From assembly GCA_036172665.1 (NCBI GenBank), contig CM069870.1, forward strand, positions 42,552,001 through 42,616,000: a stretch of 64,000 nt of DNA, written 5' to 3'. A model generated the notes under the pieces. It made no database searches and had not been told where the DNA came from. It was given only the letters and a program-made list of their open reading frames with translations. Source of the stretch: Prosopocoilus inquinatus. Lineage: Eukaryota > Arthropoda > Insecta > Coleoptera > Lucanidae. The translations under genes were made by a program, and so were the position numbers. Each line of letters opens with the position of its first letter. The stretch's first letter is position 1. Below are positions 1 through 12,970 of this stretch, piece by piece.

Positions 1-2384
1 TCTCTGATGTGAGATACGAAGTTCTCGGACTCAGGATAAGCTGGAAATAGTTTTGAACGAAACAACACGTATTAGCGTTATTCCTGTGTTGGACCTAATC
101 TATCCTTACTTATCTACTAAGTTATTTGATGTTTCAACTAACTCCAGTAACGCTGATGTGAGATACGAAGTTCTCGGATTCAACAGGGGCTGGAAATAGT
201 TTTGAAAGAAACAACACGTATTAGCGTTGTTCCTGTGATGTATCTAATCGATCCTTACTTATCTACAATGTTATTTGACGTTTCAACGGACTCCAGTAAC
301 TCTGATGGGAGATACGAAGTTCTCGGACGCAGCAGAAGCTGGAAATAGTTTTGAACGAAACAACACATATTAGCGTTGTTCCTGTGATGTATCTAATCGA
401 TCCTTACTTATCTATCATGTTATTTGACGTTACGATGGACTCCAGTAACTCTGATGTGATATACGAAGTTCTCGGACGCAGCAGAAACTGGAAATTGTTT
501 TGAACGAAACAACACGTATTAGCGTTGTTCATGTGATGTATCTAATCGATCCTTACTTATCTTTTATGTTATTTGACGTTTCAACGGACTCCAGTAACGC
601 TGATGTGAGATACGAAGTTCTCGGACGCAGCAGAAACTGGAAATTGTTTTGAACGAAACAACACGTATTAGCGTTGTTCCTGTGATGTATCTAATCGATC
701 CTTACTTATCTATCATGTTATTTGACGTTACGATGGACTCCAGTAACTCTGATGTGAGATACGAAGTTCTCGGATTCAACAGGGGCTGGAAATAGTTTTG
801 AACGAAACAACACGTATTAGCGTTGTTCCTGTGATGTATCTAATCGATCCTTACTTATCTACTATGTTATTTGACGTTTCAACGGACTCCAGTAACTCTG
901 ATGGGAGATACGAAGTTCTCGGACGCAGCAGAAGCTGGAAATAGTTTTGAACGAAACAACACGTATTAGCGTTGTTCCTGTGATGTATCTAATCGATCCT
1001 TACTTATCTACTATATTATTTGACGTTTCAACGGACTCCAGTAACTCTGATGTGAGATACGAAGTTCTCGGATTCAGCATAAGCTGGAAATAGTTTTGAA
1101 CGAAACAACACATATTAGCGTTGTTCCTGTGATGTATCTAATCGATCCTTACTTATCTATCATGTTATTTGACGTTACGATGGACTCCAGTAACTCTGAT
1201 GTGAGATACGAAGTTCTCGGATTCAACAGGGGCTGGAAATAGTTTTGAACGAAACAACACGTACTAGAGTCGTTCCTGTGATGAATCTAATCGATCCTTA
1301 CTTATCTACTATGTTATTTGACGTTTCAACGGACTCCAGTAACTCTGATATGAGATATGAAGTTCTCGGACTCAGCAGGGGCTGGAAACAGTTTTGAACG
1401 AAACAACACGTATTAGCGTTGTTCCTGTGGTGTATCTAATCGATCCTTACTTATCTACTATATTATTTGACGTTTCAACGGACTCCAGTAACGCTGATAT
1501 GAGATGTGAAGTTCTCGGACTCAGCAGAGGCTGGAAATAGTTTTGAACGAAACAACACGTATTAGCGTTGTTCCTGTGGTGTATCTAATCGATCCTTACT
1601 TATCTACTATATTATTTGACGTTTCAACGGACTCCAGTAACGCTGATGTGAGATACGAAATTCTCGGCTTCAACAGGGGCTGGAAATAGTTTTGAACGAA
1701 ACAACACGTATTAGCGTTGTTTCTGTGATGTATCTAATCGATCCTTACTTATCTACTATGTTATTTGAAGTTTCAACGGACTCCAGAATCGCTGATGTGA
1801 GATACGAAGCTCTCGGACGCAGCAGAAGCTGGAAATAGTTTTGAACGAAACAGCACGTATTAGCGTTGTTCCTGTGATGTATATAACCGATCCTTACTTA
1901 TCTACTATGTTATTTGACGTTTCAACGGACTCCAGTAACGCTGATGTGAGATACGAAGTTCTCGGACTCAGCATAAGCTGGAAGTAGTTTTCAACGAAAC
2001 AAGAATTATTAGCGTTATTCCTGTGTTGTACCTAATCTATCCTTACTTATCTACTAAGTTATTTGACTTTTCAACTAACTCCAGTAACGCTGATGTGAGA
2101 TACGAAGTGTTCGGACGCAGCAGAAGCTTCAAATAGTTTTGAACGAAACAACACGTATTAGCGTTGTTCCTGTGATGTATCTAATCGATCCGTATTTATC
2201 TATCATGTTATTTGACGTTTCAACGGTCTCCAGTAACGCTGATGTGAGAAAAGAAGTTCCCGGTCTCAACAGGGGCTGGAAACAGTTTTGAACGAAATAA
2301 CACGTATTAGCGATGTTCCTATGATGTTTCTAATCGATCCTTACTTATCTATCATGTTATTTGACGTTACGATGGACTCCAGTA
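1..2384. repeat. 16-monomer HOR, copy 1 (2,384 bp)
   Basis: The first bases of the window (TCTCTGATGTGAG then CTCAGGATAAGCTGG) recur at 2,385, exactly 16 x 149 bp later. Private variants follow in the same order, for example GTGTTGGACC at about 90 and 2,474, and GTACTAGAGTCG at about 1,260 and 3,644. The two copies are nearly identical up to about 1,935. Confidence 0.9.
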
Positions 2385-4917
2385 TCTCTGATGTGAGATA
2401 CGAAGTTCTCGGACTCAGGATAAGCTGGAAATAGTTTTGAACGAAACAACACGTATTAGCGTTATTCCTGTGTTGGACCTAATCTATCCTTACTTATCTA
2501 CTAAGTTATTTGATGTTTCAACTAACTCCAGTAACGCTGATGTGAGATACGAAGTTCTCGGATTCAACAGGGGCTGGAAATAGTTTTGAAAGAAACAACA
2601 CGTATTAGCGTTGTTCCTGTGATGTATCTAATCGATCCTTACTTATCTACAATGTTATTTGACGTTTCAACGGACTCCAGTAACTCTGATGGGAGATACG
2701 AAGTTCTCGGACGCAGCAGAAGCTGGAAATAGTTTTGAACGAAACAACACATATTAGCGTTGTTCCTGTGATGTATCTAATCGATCCTTACTTATCTATC
2801 ATGTTATTTGACGTTACGATGGACTCCAGTTACTCTGATGTGATATACGAAGTTCTCGGACGCAGCAGAAACTGGAAATTGTTTTGAACGAAACAACACG
2901 TATTAGCGTTGTTCCTGTGATGTATCTAATCGATCCTTACTTATCTTTTATGTTATTTGACGTTTCAACGGACTCCAGTAACGCTGATGTGAGATACGAA
3001 GTTCTCGGACGCAGCAGAAACTGGAAATTGTTTTGAACGAAACAACACGTATTAGCGTTGTTCCTGTGATGTATCTAATCGATCCTTACTTATCTATCAT
3101 GTTATTTGACGTTACGATGGACTCCAGTAACTCTGATGTGAGATACGAAGTTCTCGGATTCAACAGGGGCTGGAAATAGTTTTGAACGAAACAACACGTA
3201 TTAGCGTTGTTCCTGTGATGTATCTAATCGATCCTTACTTATCTACTATGTTATTTGACGTTTCAACGGACTCCAGTAACTCTGATGGGAGATACGAAGT
3301 TCTCGGACGCAGCAGAAGCTGGAAATAGTTTTGAACGAAACAACACGTATTAGCGTTGTTCCTGTGATGTATCTAATCGATCCTTACTTATCTACTATAT
3401 TATTTGACGTTTCAACGGACTCCAGTAACTCTGATGTGAGATACGAAGTTCTCGGATTCAGCATAAGCTGGAAATAGTTTTGAACGAAACAACACATATT
3501 AGCGTTGTTCCTGTGATGTATCTAATCGATCCTTACTTATCTATCATGTTATTTGACGTTACGATGGACTCCAGTAACTCTGATGTGAGATACGAAGTTC
3601 TCGGATTCAACAGGGGCTGGAAATAGTTTTGAACGAAACAACACGTACTAGAGTCGTTCCTGTGATGAATCTAATCGATCCTTACTTATCTACTATGTTA
3701 TTTGACGTTTCAACGGACTCCAGTAACTCTGATATGAGATATGAAGTTCTCGGACTCAGCAGGGGCTGGAAACAGTTTTGAACGAAACAACACGTATTAG
3801 CGTTGTTCCTGTGGTGTATCTAATCGATCCTTACTTATCTACTATATTATTTGACGTTTCAACGGACTCCAGTAACGCTGATATGAGATGTGAAGTTCTC
3901 GGACTCAGCAGAGGCTGGAAATAGTTTTGAACGAAACAACACGTATTAGCGTTGTTCCTGTGGTGTATCTAATCGATCCTTACTTATCTACTATATTATT
4001 TGACGTTTCAACGGACTCCAGTAACGCTGATGTGAGATACGAAATTCTCGGCTTCAACAGGGGCTGGAAATAGTTTTGAACGAAACAACACGTATTAGCG
4101 TTGTTTCTGTGATGTATCTAATCGATCCTTACTTATCTACTATGTTATTTGAAGTTTCAACGGACTCCAGAATCGCTGATGTGAGATACGAAGCTCTCGG
4201 ACGCAGCAGAAGCTGGAAATAGTTTTGAACGAAACAGCACGTATTAGCGTTGTTCCTGTGATGTATATAACCGATCCTTACTTATCTACTATGTTATTTG
4301 ACGTTTCAACGGACTCCAGTAACTCTGATGTGAGATACGAAGAGTTCGGACGCAGCAGAAGCTTGAAATAATTTTGTACGAAACAACACGTATTAGCGTT
4401 GTTCCTGTGATGTATCTAATCGATCCTTACTTATCCACTATGTTATTTGACGTTTCAACCTACTCCAGTAACGCTGATGTGAGATACGAAATGTTCGGAC
4501 GCAGCAGTAGCTTCAAATAGTTTTGAACGAAACAACACGTATTAGCGTTGTTCCTGTGATGTATCTAACCGATCCTTACTTATCTACTATGTTATTTGAT
4601 GTTTCAACGGACTCCAGTAACGCTGATGTGAGATACGAAGTGTTCGGACGCAGCAGAAGCTTCAAATAGTTTTGAACGAAACAACACGTATTAGCGTTGT
4701 TCCTGTGATGTATCTAATCGATCCGTATTTATCTATCATGTTATTTGACGTTTCAACGGTCTCCAGTAACGCTGATGTGAGATAAGAAGTTCCCGGTCTC
4801 AACAGGGGCTGGAAATAGTTTTGAACGAAATAACACGTATTAGCGATGTTCCTATGATGTTTCTAATCGATCCTTACTTATCTATCATGTTATTTGACGT
4901 TACGATGGACTCCAGTA
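2385..4917. repeat. 17-monomer HOR, copy 2 (2,533 bp), expanded by one unit
   Basis: This repeats copy 1 to about 4,320 and then leaves it: copy 1 has a CTCAGCATAAG and CAAGAATTATT stretch, while this copy carries the AAGAGTTCGG / AAGCTTGAAATAA and GAAATGTTCGG monomers. Both rejoin at the CCGTATTTATC and GTTCCCGG monomers, now at offset 2,533 (17 x 149). The marker TCTCTGATGTG that opens the unit appears again at 4,918. Confidence 0.88.
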
Positions 4918-5970
4918 TCTCTGATGTGAGATACGAAGTTCTCGGACTCAGCATAAGCTGGAAATAGTTTTGAACGAAACAACACATATTAGCGTTGTTC
5001 CTGTGATGTATCTAATCGATCCTTACTTATCTATCATGTTATTTGACGTTACGATGGACTCCAGTAACTCTGATGTGAGATACGAAGTTCTCGGATTCAA
5101 CAGGGGCTGGAAATAGTTTTGAACGAAACAACACGTACTAGAGTCGTTCCTGTGATGAATCTAATCGATCCTTACTTATCTACTATGTTATTTGACGTTT
5201 CAACGGACTCCAGTAACTCTGATATGAGATATGAAGTTCTCATACTCAGCAGGGGCTGGAAACAGTTTTGAACGAAACAACACGTATTAGCGTTGTTCCT
5301 GTGGTGTATCTAATCGATCCTTACTTATCTACTATATTATTTGACGTTTCAACGGACTCCAGTAACGCTGATGTGAGATGTGAAGTTCTCGGACTCAGCA
5401 GAGGCTGGAAATAGTTTTGAACGAAACAACACGTATTAGCGTTGTTCCTGTGGTGTATCTAATCGATCCTTACTTATCTACTATATTATTTGACGTTTCA
5501 ACGGACTCCAGTAACGCTGATGTGAGATACGAAATTCTCGGCTTCAACAGGGGCTGGAAATAGTTTTGAACGAAACAACACGTATTAGCGTTGTTCCTGT
5601 GATGTATCTAATCGATCCTTACTTATCTACTATGTTATTTGAAGTTTCAACGGACTCCAGAATCGCTGATGTGAGATACGAAGCTCTCGGACGCAGCAGA
5701 AGCTGGAAATAGTTTTGAACGAAACAGCACGTATTAGCGTTGTTCCTGTGATGTATATAACCGATCCTTACTTATCTACTATGTTATTTGACGTTTCAAC
5801 GGACTCCAGTAACGCTGATGTGAGATACGAAGTTCTCGGACTCAGCATAAGCTGGAAGTAGTTTTCAGCGAAACAAGACGTATTAGCGTTATTCCTGTGT
5901 TGTACCTAATCTATCCTTACTTATCTACTAAGTTATTTGACTTTTCAACTAACTCCAGTAACGCTGATGA
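4918..5970. repeat. Partial third copy of the 16/17-mer HOR
   Basis: Bases 4,918-5,970 match 1,044-2,096 at an offset of 3,874 (26 x 149), including CACATATTAGCG, GTACTAGAGTCG, GAAATTCTCGGC and GAAGCTCTCGG. The copy starts in the middle of the HOR, so about seven leading monomers are missing. It leaves the pattern where copy 1 reads GAAGTGTTCGG and this copy reads GAATTTCTCGAACTC. Confidence 0.85.
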
Positions 5971-6426
5971 GAGATACGAATTTCTCGAACTCAACAGGGG
6001 CTGGAAATAGTTTTGAACGAAACAACACGTATTAGCGTTGTTCATGTGGTGTATCTAATATATCAGTACTTATCTATTATGTTATTTGACGATACGATGG
6101 ACTCCAGTAACGCTGATGTAACATATTAAGTTCTCGGACGCAGCAGAAGCTGGAAATAGTCTTGAACGAAACAACACGTATTAGCGTTGTTCCTGTGATG
6201 TATCTAATCGATCCTTACTTATCTACTATGTTATTTGACGTTTCAACAGACTCCAGTAACTCTGATGTGAGATACGAAGCTCTCGGACTCAGCAGAAGCT
6301 GGAAATAGTTTTGAACGAAACAACACGTATTAGCGTTGTTCCTGTGGTGTATCTAATCGATCCTTACTTATCTACTATATTATTTGACGTTTCAACGGAC
6401 TCCAGTAACGCTGATGTGAGATACGA
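5971..6426. repeat. About three A-type monomers not assigned to an HOR
   Basis: These are A-type units with GTTCATGTGG, ATATATCAGTAC and GATGTAACATATTAAG variants seen nowhere near, followed by two units of common subtypes. I see no longer-range partner for this stretch and no non-satellite sequence in it. Confidence 0.75.
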
Positions 6427-7022
6427 AATTCTCGGCTTCAACAGGGGCTGGAAATAGTTTTGAACGAAACAACACGTATTAGCGTTGTTCCTGTGGTGTA
6501 TCTAATCTATCCTTACTTATCTATCATGTTATTTGACGATACGATGGACTCCAGTAACGCTGATGTGACATACGAAGTTCTCGGACGCAGCAGAAGCTGG
6601 AAATAGTTTTGAACGAAACAACACGTACTACCGTTGTTCCTGTGATGTATCTAATCGATCCTTACTTATCCACTATGTTATTTGACGTTTCAACGGACTC
6701 TAGTAACGCTGATGTGAGATAGGATGTTCTCGGACGCAGCAGAAGCTGGAAATGGTTTTGAACGAAACAACACGTACTACCGTTTTTCCTGTGATGTATC
6801 TAATCGATCTTTACTTATCTACTATGTTATTTGACGTTTCAACAGACTCCAGTAACTCTGATGTGAGATACGAAGCTCTCGGACTCAGCAGAAGCTGGAA
6901 ATAGTTTTGAAGGAAACAACACGTATTAGCGTTGTTCCTGTGATGTATCTAATCGATCCTTACTTATCTACTATGTTATTTGAAGTTTCAACGGACTCCA
7001 GTAACGCTGATGTGAGATACGA
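6427..7022. repeat. 4-monomer HOR, copy 1 (596 bp)
   Basis: A block of four different monomers recurs at 7,023 (offset 596 = 4 x 149). Their markers are GCTTCAACAGG; GACGATACGATGG with GTGACATACG; GTACTACCGTTG with GAGATAGGATG; and GTACTACCGTTTTTCC. Confidence 0.9.
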
Positions 7023-7620
7023 AGTTCTCGGCTTCAACAGGGGCTGGAAATAGTTTTGAACGAAACAACACGTATTAGCGTTGTTCCTGTGGTGTATCTA
7101 ATCTATCCTTACTTATCTATCATGTTATTTGACGATACGATGGACTCCAGTAACGCTGATGTGACATACGAAGTTCTCGGACGCAGCAGAAGCTGGAAAT
7201 AGTTTTGAACGAAACAACACGTACTACCGTTGTTCCTGTGATGTATCTAATCGATCCTTACTTATCCACTATGTTATTTGACGTTTCAACGGACTCTAGT
7301 AACGCTGATGTGAGATAGGATGTTCTCGGACGCAGCAGAAGCTGGAAATGGTTTTGAACGAAACAACACGTACTACCGTTTTTCCTGTGATGTATCTAAT
7401 CGATCTTTACTTATCTACTATGTTATTTGACGTTTCAACAGACTCCAGTAACTCTGATGTGAGATACGAAGCTCTCGGACTCAGCAGAAGCTGGAAATAG
7501 TTTTGAAAGAAACAACACGTATTAGCGTTGTTCCTGTGATGTATCTAATCGATCCTTACTTATCTACTATGTTATTTGAAGTTTCAACGGACTCCAGTAA
7601 CGCTGATGTGAGATACGAAG
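7023..7620. repeat. 4-monomer HOR, copy 2
   Basis: Near-identical to the preceding 596 bp. Visible differences are GAAATTCTCGGC against GAAGTTCTCGGC at the left edge and TTTTGAAGG against TTTTGAAAG. It ends where the partner reads CTCGGCTTC and this copy reads CTCGGACGC. Confidence 0.9.
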
Positions 7621-8390
7621 TTCTCGGACGCAGCAGAAGCTGGAAATAGTTTTGAACGAAACAGCACGTATTAGCGTTGTTCCTGTGATGTATCTAATCG
7701 ATCCTTACTTATCTAATATGTTATTTGACGTTTTAACGGACTCCAGTAACTCTGATGTGAGATACGAAGAGTTCGGACGCAGCAGAAGCTTGAAATAATT
7801 TTGTACGAAACAACACGTATTAGCGTTGTTCCTGTGATGTATCTAATCGATCCTTACTTATCCACTATGTTATTTGACGTTTCAACGGACTCCAGTAACG
7901 CTGATGTGAGATACGAAATGTTCGGACGCAGCAGTAGCTTCAAATAGTTTTGAACGAAACAACACGTATTAGCGTTGTTCCTGTGATGTATCTAACCGAT
8001 CCTTACCTATCTACTATGTTATTTGATGTTTCAACGGACTCCAGTAACGCTGATGTGAGATACGAAGTGTTCGGACGCAGCAGAAGCTTCAAATAGTTTT
8101 GAACGAAACAACACGTATTAGCGTTGTTCCTGTGATGTATCTAATCGATCCGTATTTATCTATCATGTTATTTGACGTTTCAACGGTTTCCAGTAACGCT
8201 GATGTGAGATAAGAAGTTCCCGGTCTCAACAGGGGCTGGAAATAGTTTTGAACGAAATAACACGTATTAGCGATGTTCCTATGATGTTTCTAATCGATCC
8301 TTACTTATCTATCATGTTATTTGACGTTACGATGGACTCCAGTATCTCTGATGTGAGATACGAAGTTCTCGGACTCAGCATAAGCTGGAA
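7621..8390. repeat. Recurrence of the HindIII monomer module (offset 3,427)
   Basis: From about 7,741 the run of GAAGAGTTCGG / AAGCTTGAAATAA, GAAATGTTCGG, GAAGTGTTCGG / AAGCTTCAAATAG, TAAGAAGTTCCCGG and GCGATGTTCC units matches 4,320-4,960 at 23 x 149 bp. One variant, CGGTTTCC for CGGTCTCC, is new here and is inherited by the units that follow. Confidence 0.85.
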
Positions 8391-8882
8391 ATAGTTTTGA
8401 ACGAAACAACACGTATTAGCGTTATTCCTGTGTTGGACCTAATCTATCCTTACTTATCTACTAAGTTATTTGATGTTTCAACTAACTCCAGTAACGCTGA
8501 TGTGAGATACGAAGTTCTCGGATTCAACAGGGGCTGGAAATAGTTTTGAACGAAACAACACGTATTAGCGTTGTTCCTGTGATGTATCTAATCGATCCTT
8601 ACTTATCTACTATGTTATTTGACGTTTCAACGCACTCCAGTAACTCTGATGTGAGATACGAAGTTCTCGGAGTCAGCAGAAGCTGGAAATAGTTTTGAAC
8701 GAAACAACACGTACTACCGTTTTTCCTGTGATGTATAATCGATCTTTACTTATCTACTATGTTATTTGACGTTTCAACAGACTCCAGTAACTCTGATGTG
8801 AGATACGAAGCTCTCGGACTCAGCAGAAGCTGGAAATAGTTTTGAAGGAAACAACACGTATTAGCGTTGTTCCTGTGATGTA
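8140..8882. repeat. 5-monomer HOR shortened by 2 bp (743 bp)
   Basis: The sequence at 8,140-8,560 recurs at 8,883-9,303. The offset is 743, not 745, because the monomer at about 8,700 has lost two bases (GTATAATCG for GTATCTAATCG). Shared private variants are CCGTATTTATC, CGGTTTCC, GATAAGAAGTTCCC and GTGTTGGACC. Confidence 0.87.
8735..8738. other. 2-bp deletion in a monomer
   Basis: ATGTATCTAATCG has become ATGTATAATCG (8,731-8,741), leaving a 147-bp unit. It shifts the phase of everything downstream by -2. I see no other monomer with this deletion, so it was not spread by later duplication. Confidence 0.92.
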
Positions 8883-10817
8883 TCTAATCGATCCGTATTT
8901 ATCTATCATGTTATTTGACGTTTCAACGGTTTCCAGTAACGCTGATGTGAGATAAGAAGTTCCCGGTCTCAACAGGGGCTGGAAATAGTTTTGAACGAAA
9001 TAACACGTATTAGCGATGTTCCTATGATGTTTCTAATCGATCCTTACTTATCTATCATGTTATTTGACGTTACGATGGACTCCAGTATCTCTGATGTGAG
9101 ATACGAAGTTCTCGGACTCAGCATAAGCTGGAAATAGTTTTGAACGAAACAACACGTATTAGCGTTATTCCTGTGTTGGACCTAATCTATCCTTACTTAT
9201 CTACTAAGTTATTTGATGTTTCAACTAACTCCAGTAACGCTGATGTGAGATACGAAGTTCTCGGATTCAACAGGGGCTGGAAATAGTTTTGAACGAAACA
9301 ACACGTATTAGCGTTGTTCCTGTGATGTATCTAATCGATCCTTACTTATCTACTATGTTATTTGAAGTTTCAACGGACTCCAGTAACGCTGATGTGAGAT
9401 ACGAAGTTCTCGGACGCAGCAGAAGCTGGAAATAGTTTTGAACGAAACAGCACGTATTAGCGTTGTTCCTGTGATGTATCTAATCGATCCTTACTTATCT
9501 ACTATGTTATTTGACGTTTTAACGGACTCCAGTAACTCTGATGTGAGATACGAAGAGTTCGGACGGAGCAGAAGCTTGGAATAGTTTTGTACGAAACAAC
9601 ACGTATTAGCGTTGTTCCTGTGATGTATCTAATCGATCCTTACTTATCTACTATGTTATTTGACGTTTCAACGGACTCCAGTAACGCTGATGTGAGATAC
9701 GAAATGTTCGGACGCAGCAGTAGCTTCAAATAGTTTTGAACGAAACAACACGTATTAGCGTTGGTCCTGTGATGTATCTAACCGATCCTTACTTATCTAC
9801 TATGTTATTTGACGTTTCAACGGACTCCAGTAACGCTGATGTGAGATACGAAGTGTTCGGACGCAGCAGAAGCTTCAAATAGTTTTGAACGAAACAACAC
9901 GTATTAGCGTTGTTCCTGTGATGTATCTAATCGATCCGTATTTATCTATCATGTTATTTGACGTTTCAACGGTCTCCAGTAACGCTGATGTGAGAAAAGA
10001 AGTTCCCGGTCTCAACAGGGGCTGGAAATAGTTTTGAACGAAATAACACGTATTAGCGATGTTCCTATGATGTTTCTAATCGATCCTTACTTATCTATCA
10101 TGTTATTTGACGTTACGATGGACTCCAGTATCTCTGATGTGAGATACGAAGTTCTCGGACTCAGGATAAGCTGGAAATAGTTTTGAACGAAACAACACGT
10201 ATTAGCGTTATTCCTGTGTTGGACCTAATCTATCCTTACTTATCTACTAAGTTATTTGATGTTTTAACTAACTCCAGTAACGCTGATGTGAGATACGAAG
10301 TTCTCGGATTCAACAGGGGCTGGAAATAGTTTTGAACGAAACAACACGTATTAGCGTTGTTCCTGTGATGTATCTAATCGATCCTTACTTATCTACTATG
10401 TTATTTGACGTTTCAACGGACTCCAGTAACTCTGATTGGAGATACGAAGTTCTCGGACGCAGCAGAAGCTGGAAATAGTTTTGAACGAAACAGCACATAT
10501 TAGCGTTGTTCCTGTGATGTATCTAATCGATCCTTACTTATCTATCATGTTATTTGACGTTACGATGGACTCCAGTAACTCTGATGTGATATACGAAGTT
10601 CTCGGACGCAGCAGAAACTGGAAATTGTTTTGAACGAAACAACACGTATTAGCGTTGTTCCTGTGATGTATCTAATCGATCCTTACTTATCTATTATGTT
10701 ATTTGACATTTCAACGGACTCCAGTAACGCTGATGTGAGATACGAAGTTCTCGGACTCAGGATAAGCTGGAAATAGTTTTGAACGAAACAACACGTATTA
10801 GCGTTGTTCCTGTGATG
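8881..10817. repeat. 13-monomer HOR, copy 1 (1,937 bp)
   Basis: This matches 10,818-12,754 at an offset of 1,937 (13 x 149). Private markers are in register: CGGAGCAGAAGCTTGG (about 9,564 / 11,501), GTTGGTCCTG (about 9,760 / 11,697), GAAAAGAAGTTCCC, GATGTTTTAACTAAC, and GATTGGAGATACG (10,434 / 12,371). Confidence 0.93.
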
Positions 10818-12754
10818 TATCTAATCGATCCGTATTTATCTATCATGTTATTTGACGTTTCAACGGTTTCCAGTAACGCTGATGTGAGATAAGAAGTTCC
10901 CGGTCTCAACAGGGGCTGGAAATAGTTTTGAACGAAATAACACGTATTAGCGATGTTCCTATGATGTTTCTAATCGATCCTTACTTATCTATCATGTTAT
11001 TTGACGTTACGATGGACTCCAGTATCTCTGATGTGAGATACGAAGTTCTCGGACTCAGCATAAGCTGGAAATAGTTTTGAACGAAACAACACGTATTAGC
11101 GTTATTCCTGTGTTGGACCTAATCTATCCTTACTTATCTACTAAGTTATTTGATGTTTCAACTAACTCCAGTAACGCTGATGTGAGATACGAAGTTCTCG
11201 GATTCAACAGGGGCTGGAAATAGTTTTGAACGAAACAACACGTATTAGCGTTGTTCCTGTGATGTATCTAATCGATCCTTACTTATCTACTATGTTATTT
11301 GAAGTTTCAACGGACTCCAGTAACGCTGATGTGAGATACGAAGTTCTCGGACGCAGCAGAAGCTGGAAATAGTTTTGAACGAAACAGCACGTATTAGCGT
11401 TGTTCCTGTGATGTATCTAATCGATCCTTACTTATCTACTATGTTATTTGACGTTTTAACGGACTCCAGTAACTCTGATGTGAGATACGAAGAGTTCGGA
11501 CGGAGCAGAAGCTTGGAATAGTTTTGTACGAAACAACACGTATTAGCGTTGTTCCTGTGATGTATCTAATCGATCCTTACTTATCTACTATGTTATTTGA
11601 CGTTTCAACGGACTCCAGTAACGCTGATGTGAGATACGAAATGTTCGGACGCAGCAGTAGCTTCAAATAGTTTTGAACGAAACAACACGTATTAGCGTTG
11701 GTCCTGTGATGTATCTAACCGATCCTTACTTATCTACTATGTTATTTGACGTTTCAACGGACTCCAGTAACGCTGATGTGAGATACGAAGTGTTCGGACG
11801 CAGCAGAAGCTTCAAATAGTTTTGAACGAAACAACACGTATTAGCGTTGTTCCTGTGATGTATCTAATCGATCCGTATTTATCTATCATGTTATTTGACG
11901 TTTCAACGGTCTCCAGTAACGCTGATGTGAGAAAAGAAGTTCCCGGTCTCAACAGGGGCTGGAAATAGTTTTGAACGAAATAACACGTATTAGCGATGTT
12001 CCTATGATGTTTCTAATCGATCCTTACTTATCTATCATGTTATTTGACGTTACGATGGACTCCAGTATCTCTGATGTGAGATACGAAGTTCTCGGACTCA
12101 GGATAAGCTGGAAATAGTTTTGAACGAAACAACACGTATTAGCGTTATTCCTGTGTTGGACCTAATCTATCCTTACTTATCTACTAAGTTATTTGATGTT
12201 TTAACTAACTCCAGTAACGCTGATGTGAGATACGAAGTTCTCGGATTCAACAGGGGCTGGAAATAGTTTTGAACGAAACAACACGTTTTAGCGTTGTTCC
12301 TGTGATGTATCTAATCGATCCTTACTTATCTACTATGTTATTTGACGTTTCAACGGACTCCAGTAACTCTGATTGGAGATACGAAGTTCTCGGACGCAGC
12401 AGAAGCTGGAAATAGTTTTGAACGAAACAGCACATATTAGCGTTGTTCCTGTGATGTATCTAATCGATCCTTACTTATCTATCATGTTATTTGACGTTAC
12501 GATGGACTCCAGTAACTCTGATGTGATATACGAAGTTCTCGGACGCAGCAGAAACTGGAAATTGTTTTGAACGAAACAACACGTATTAGCGTTGTTCCTG
12601 TGATGTATCTAATCGATCCTTACTTATCTATTATGTTATTTGACATTTCAACGGACTCCAGTAACGCTGATGTGAGATACGAAGTTCTCGGACTCAGGAT
12701 AAGCTGGAAATAGTTTTGAACGAAACAACACGTATTAGCGTTGTTCCTGTGATG
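10818..12754. repeat. 13-monomer HOR, copy 2 (1,937 bp)
   Basis: Nearly identical to 8,881-10,817. Differences I see include CGTTTTAGCG here for CGTATTAGCG at about 12,287. The copy ends where the first copy would turn to CCGTATTTATC and the array instead runs on with CCTTACTTATC. Confidence 0.93.
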
Positions 12755-12970
12755 TATCTAATCGATCCTTACTTATCTACTATGTTATTTGACGTTTCAA
12801 CGGACTCCAGTAACTCTGATTGGAGATACGAAGTTCTCGGACGCAGCAGAAGCTGGAAATAGTTTTGAACGAAACAACACATATTAGCGTTGTTCCTGTG
12901 ATGTATCTAATCGATCCTTACTTATCTATCATGTTATTTGACGTTACGATGGACTCCAGTAACTCTGATG
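12290..12970. repeat. 3-monomer repeat across the end of the 13-mer
   Basis: The GATTGGAGATACG monomer and its neighbours recur 447 bp later (3 x 149): 12,371 against 12,818. This indicates a short local duplication laid over the end of the 13-mer. The match ends near 12,970 where GATGTGATATACG is replaced by GATGTGAGATACG. Confidence 0.82.
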
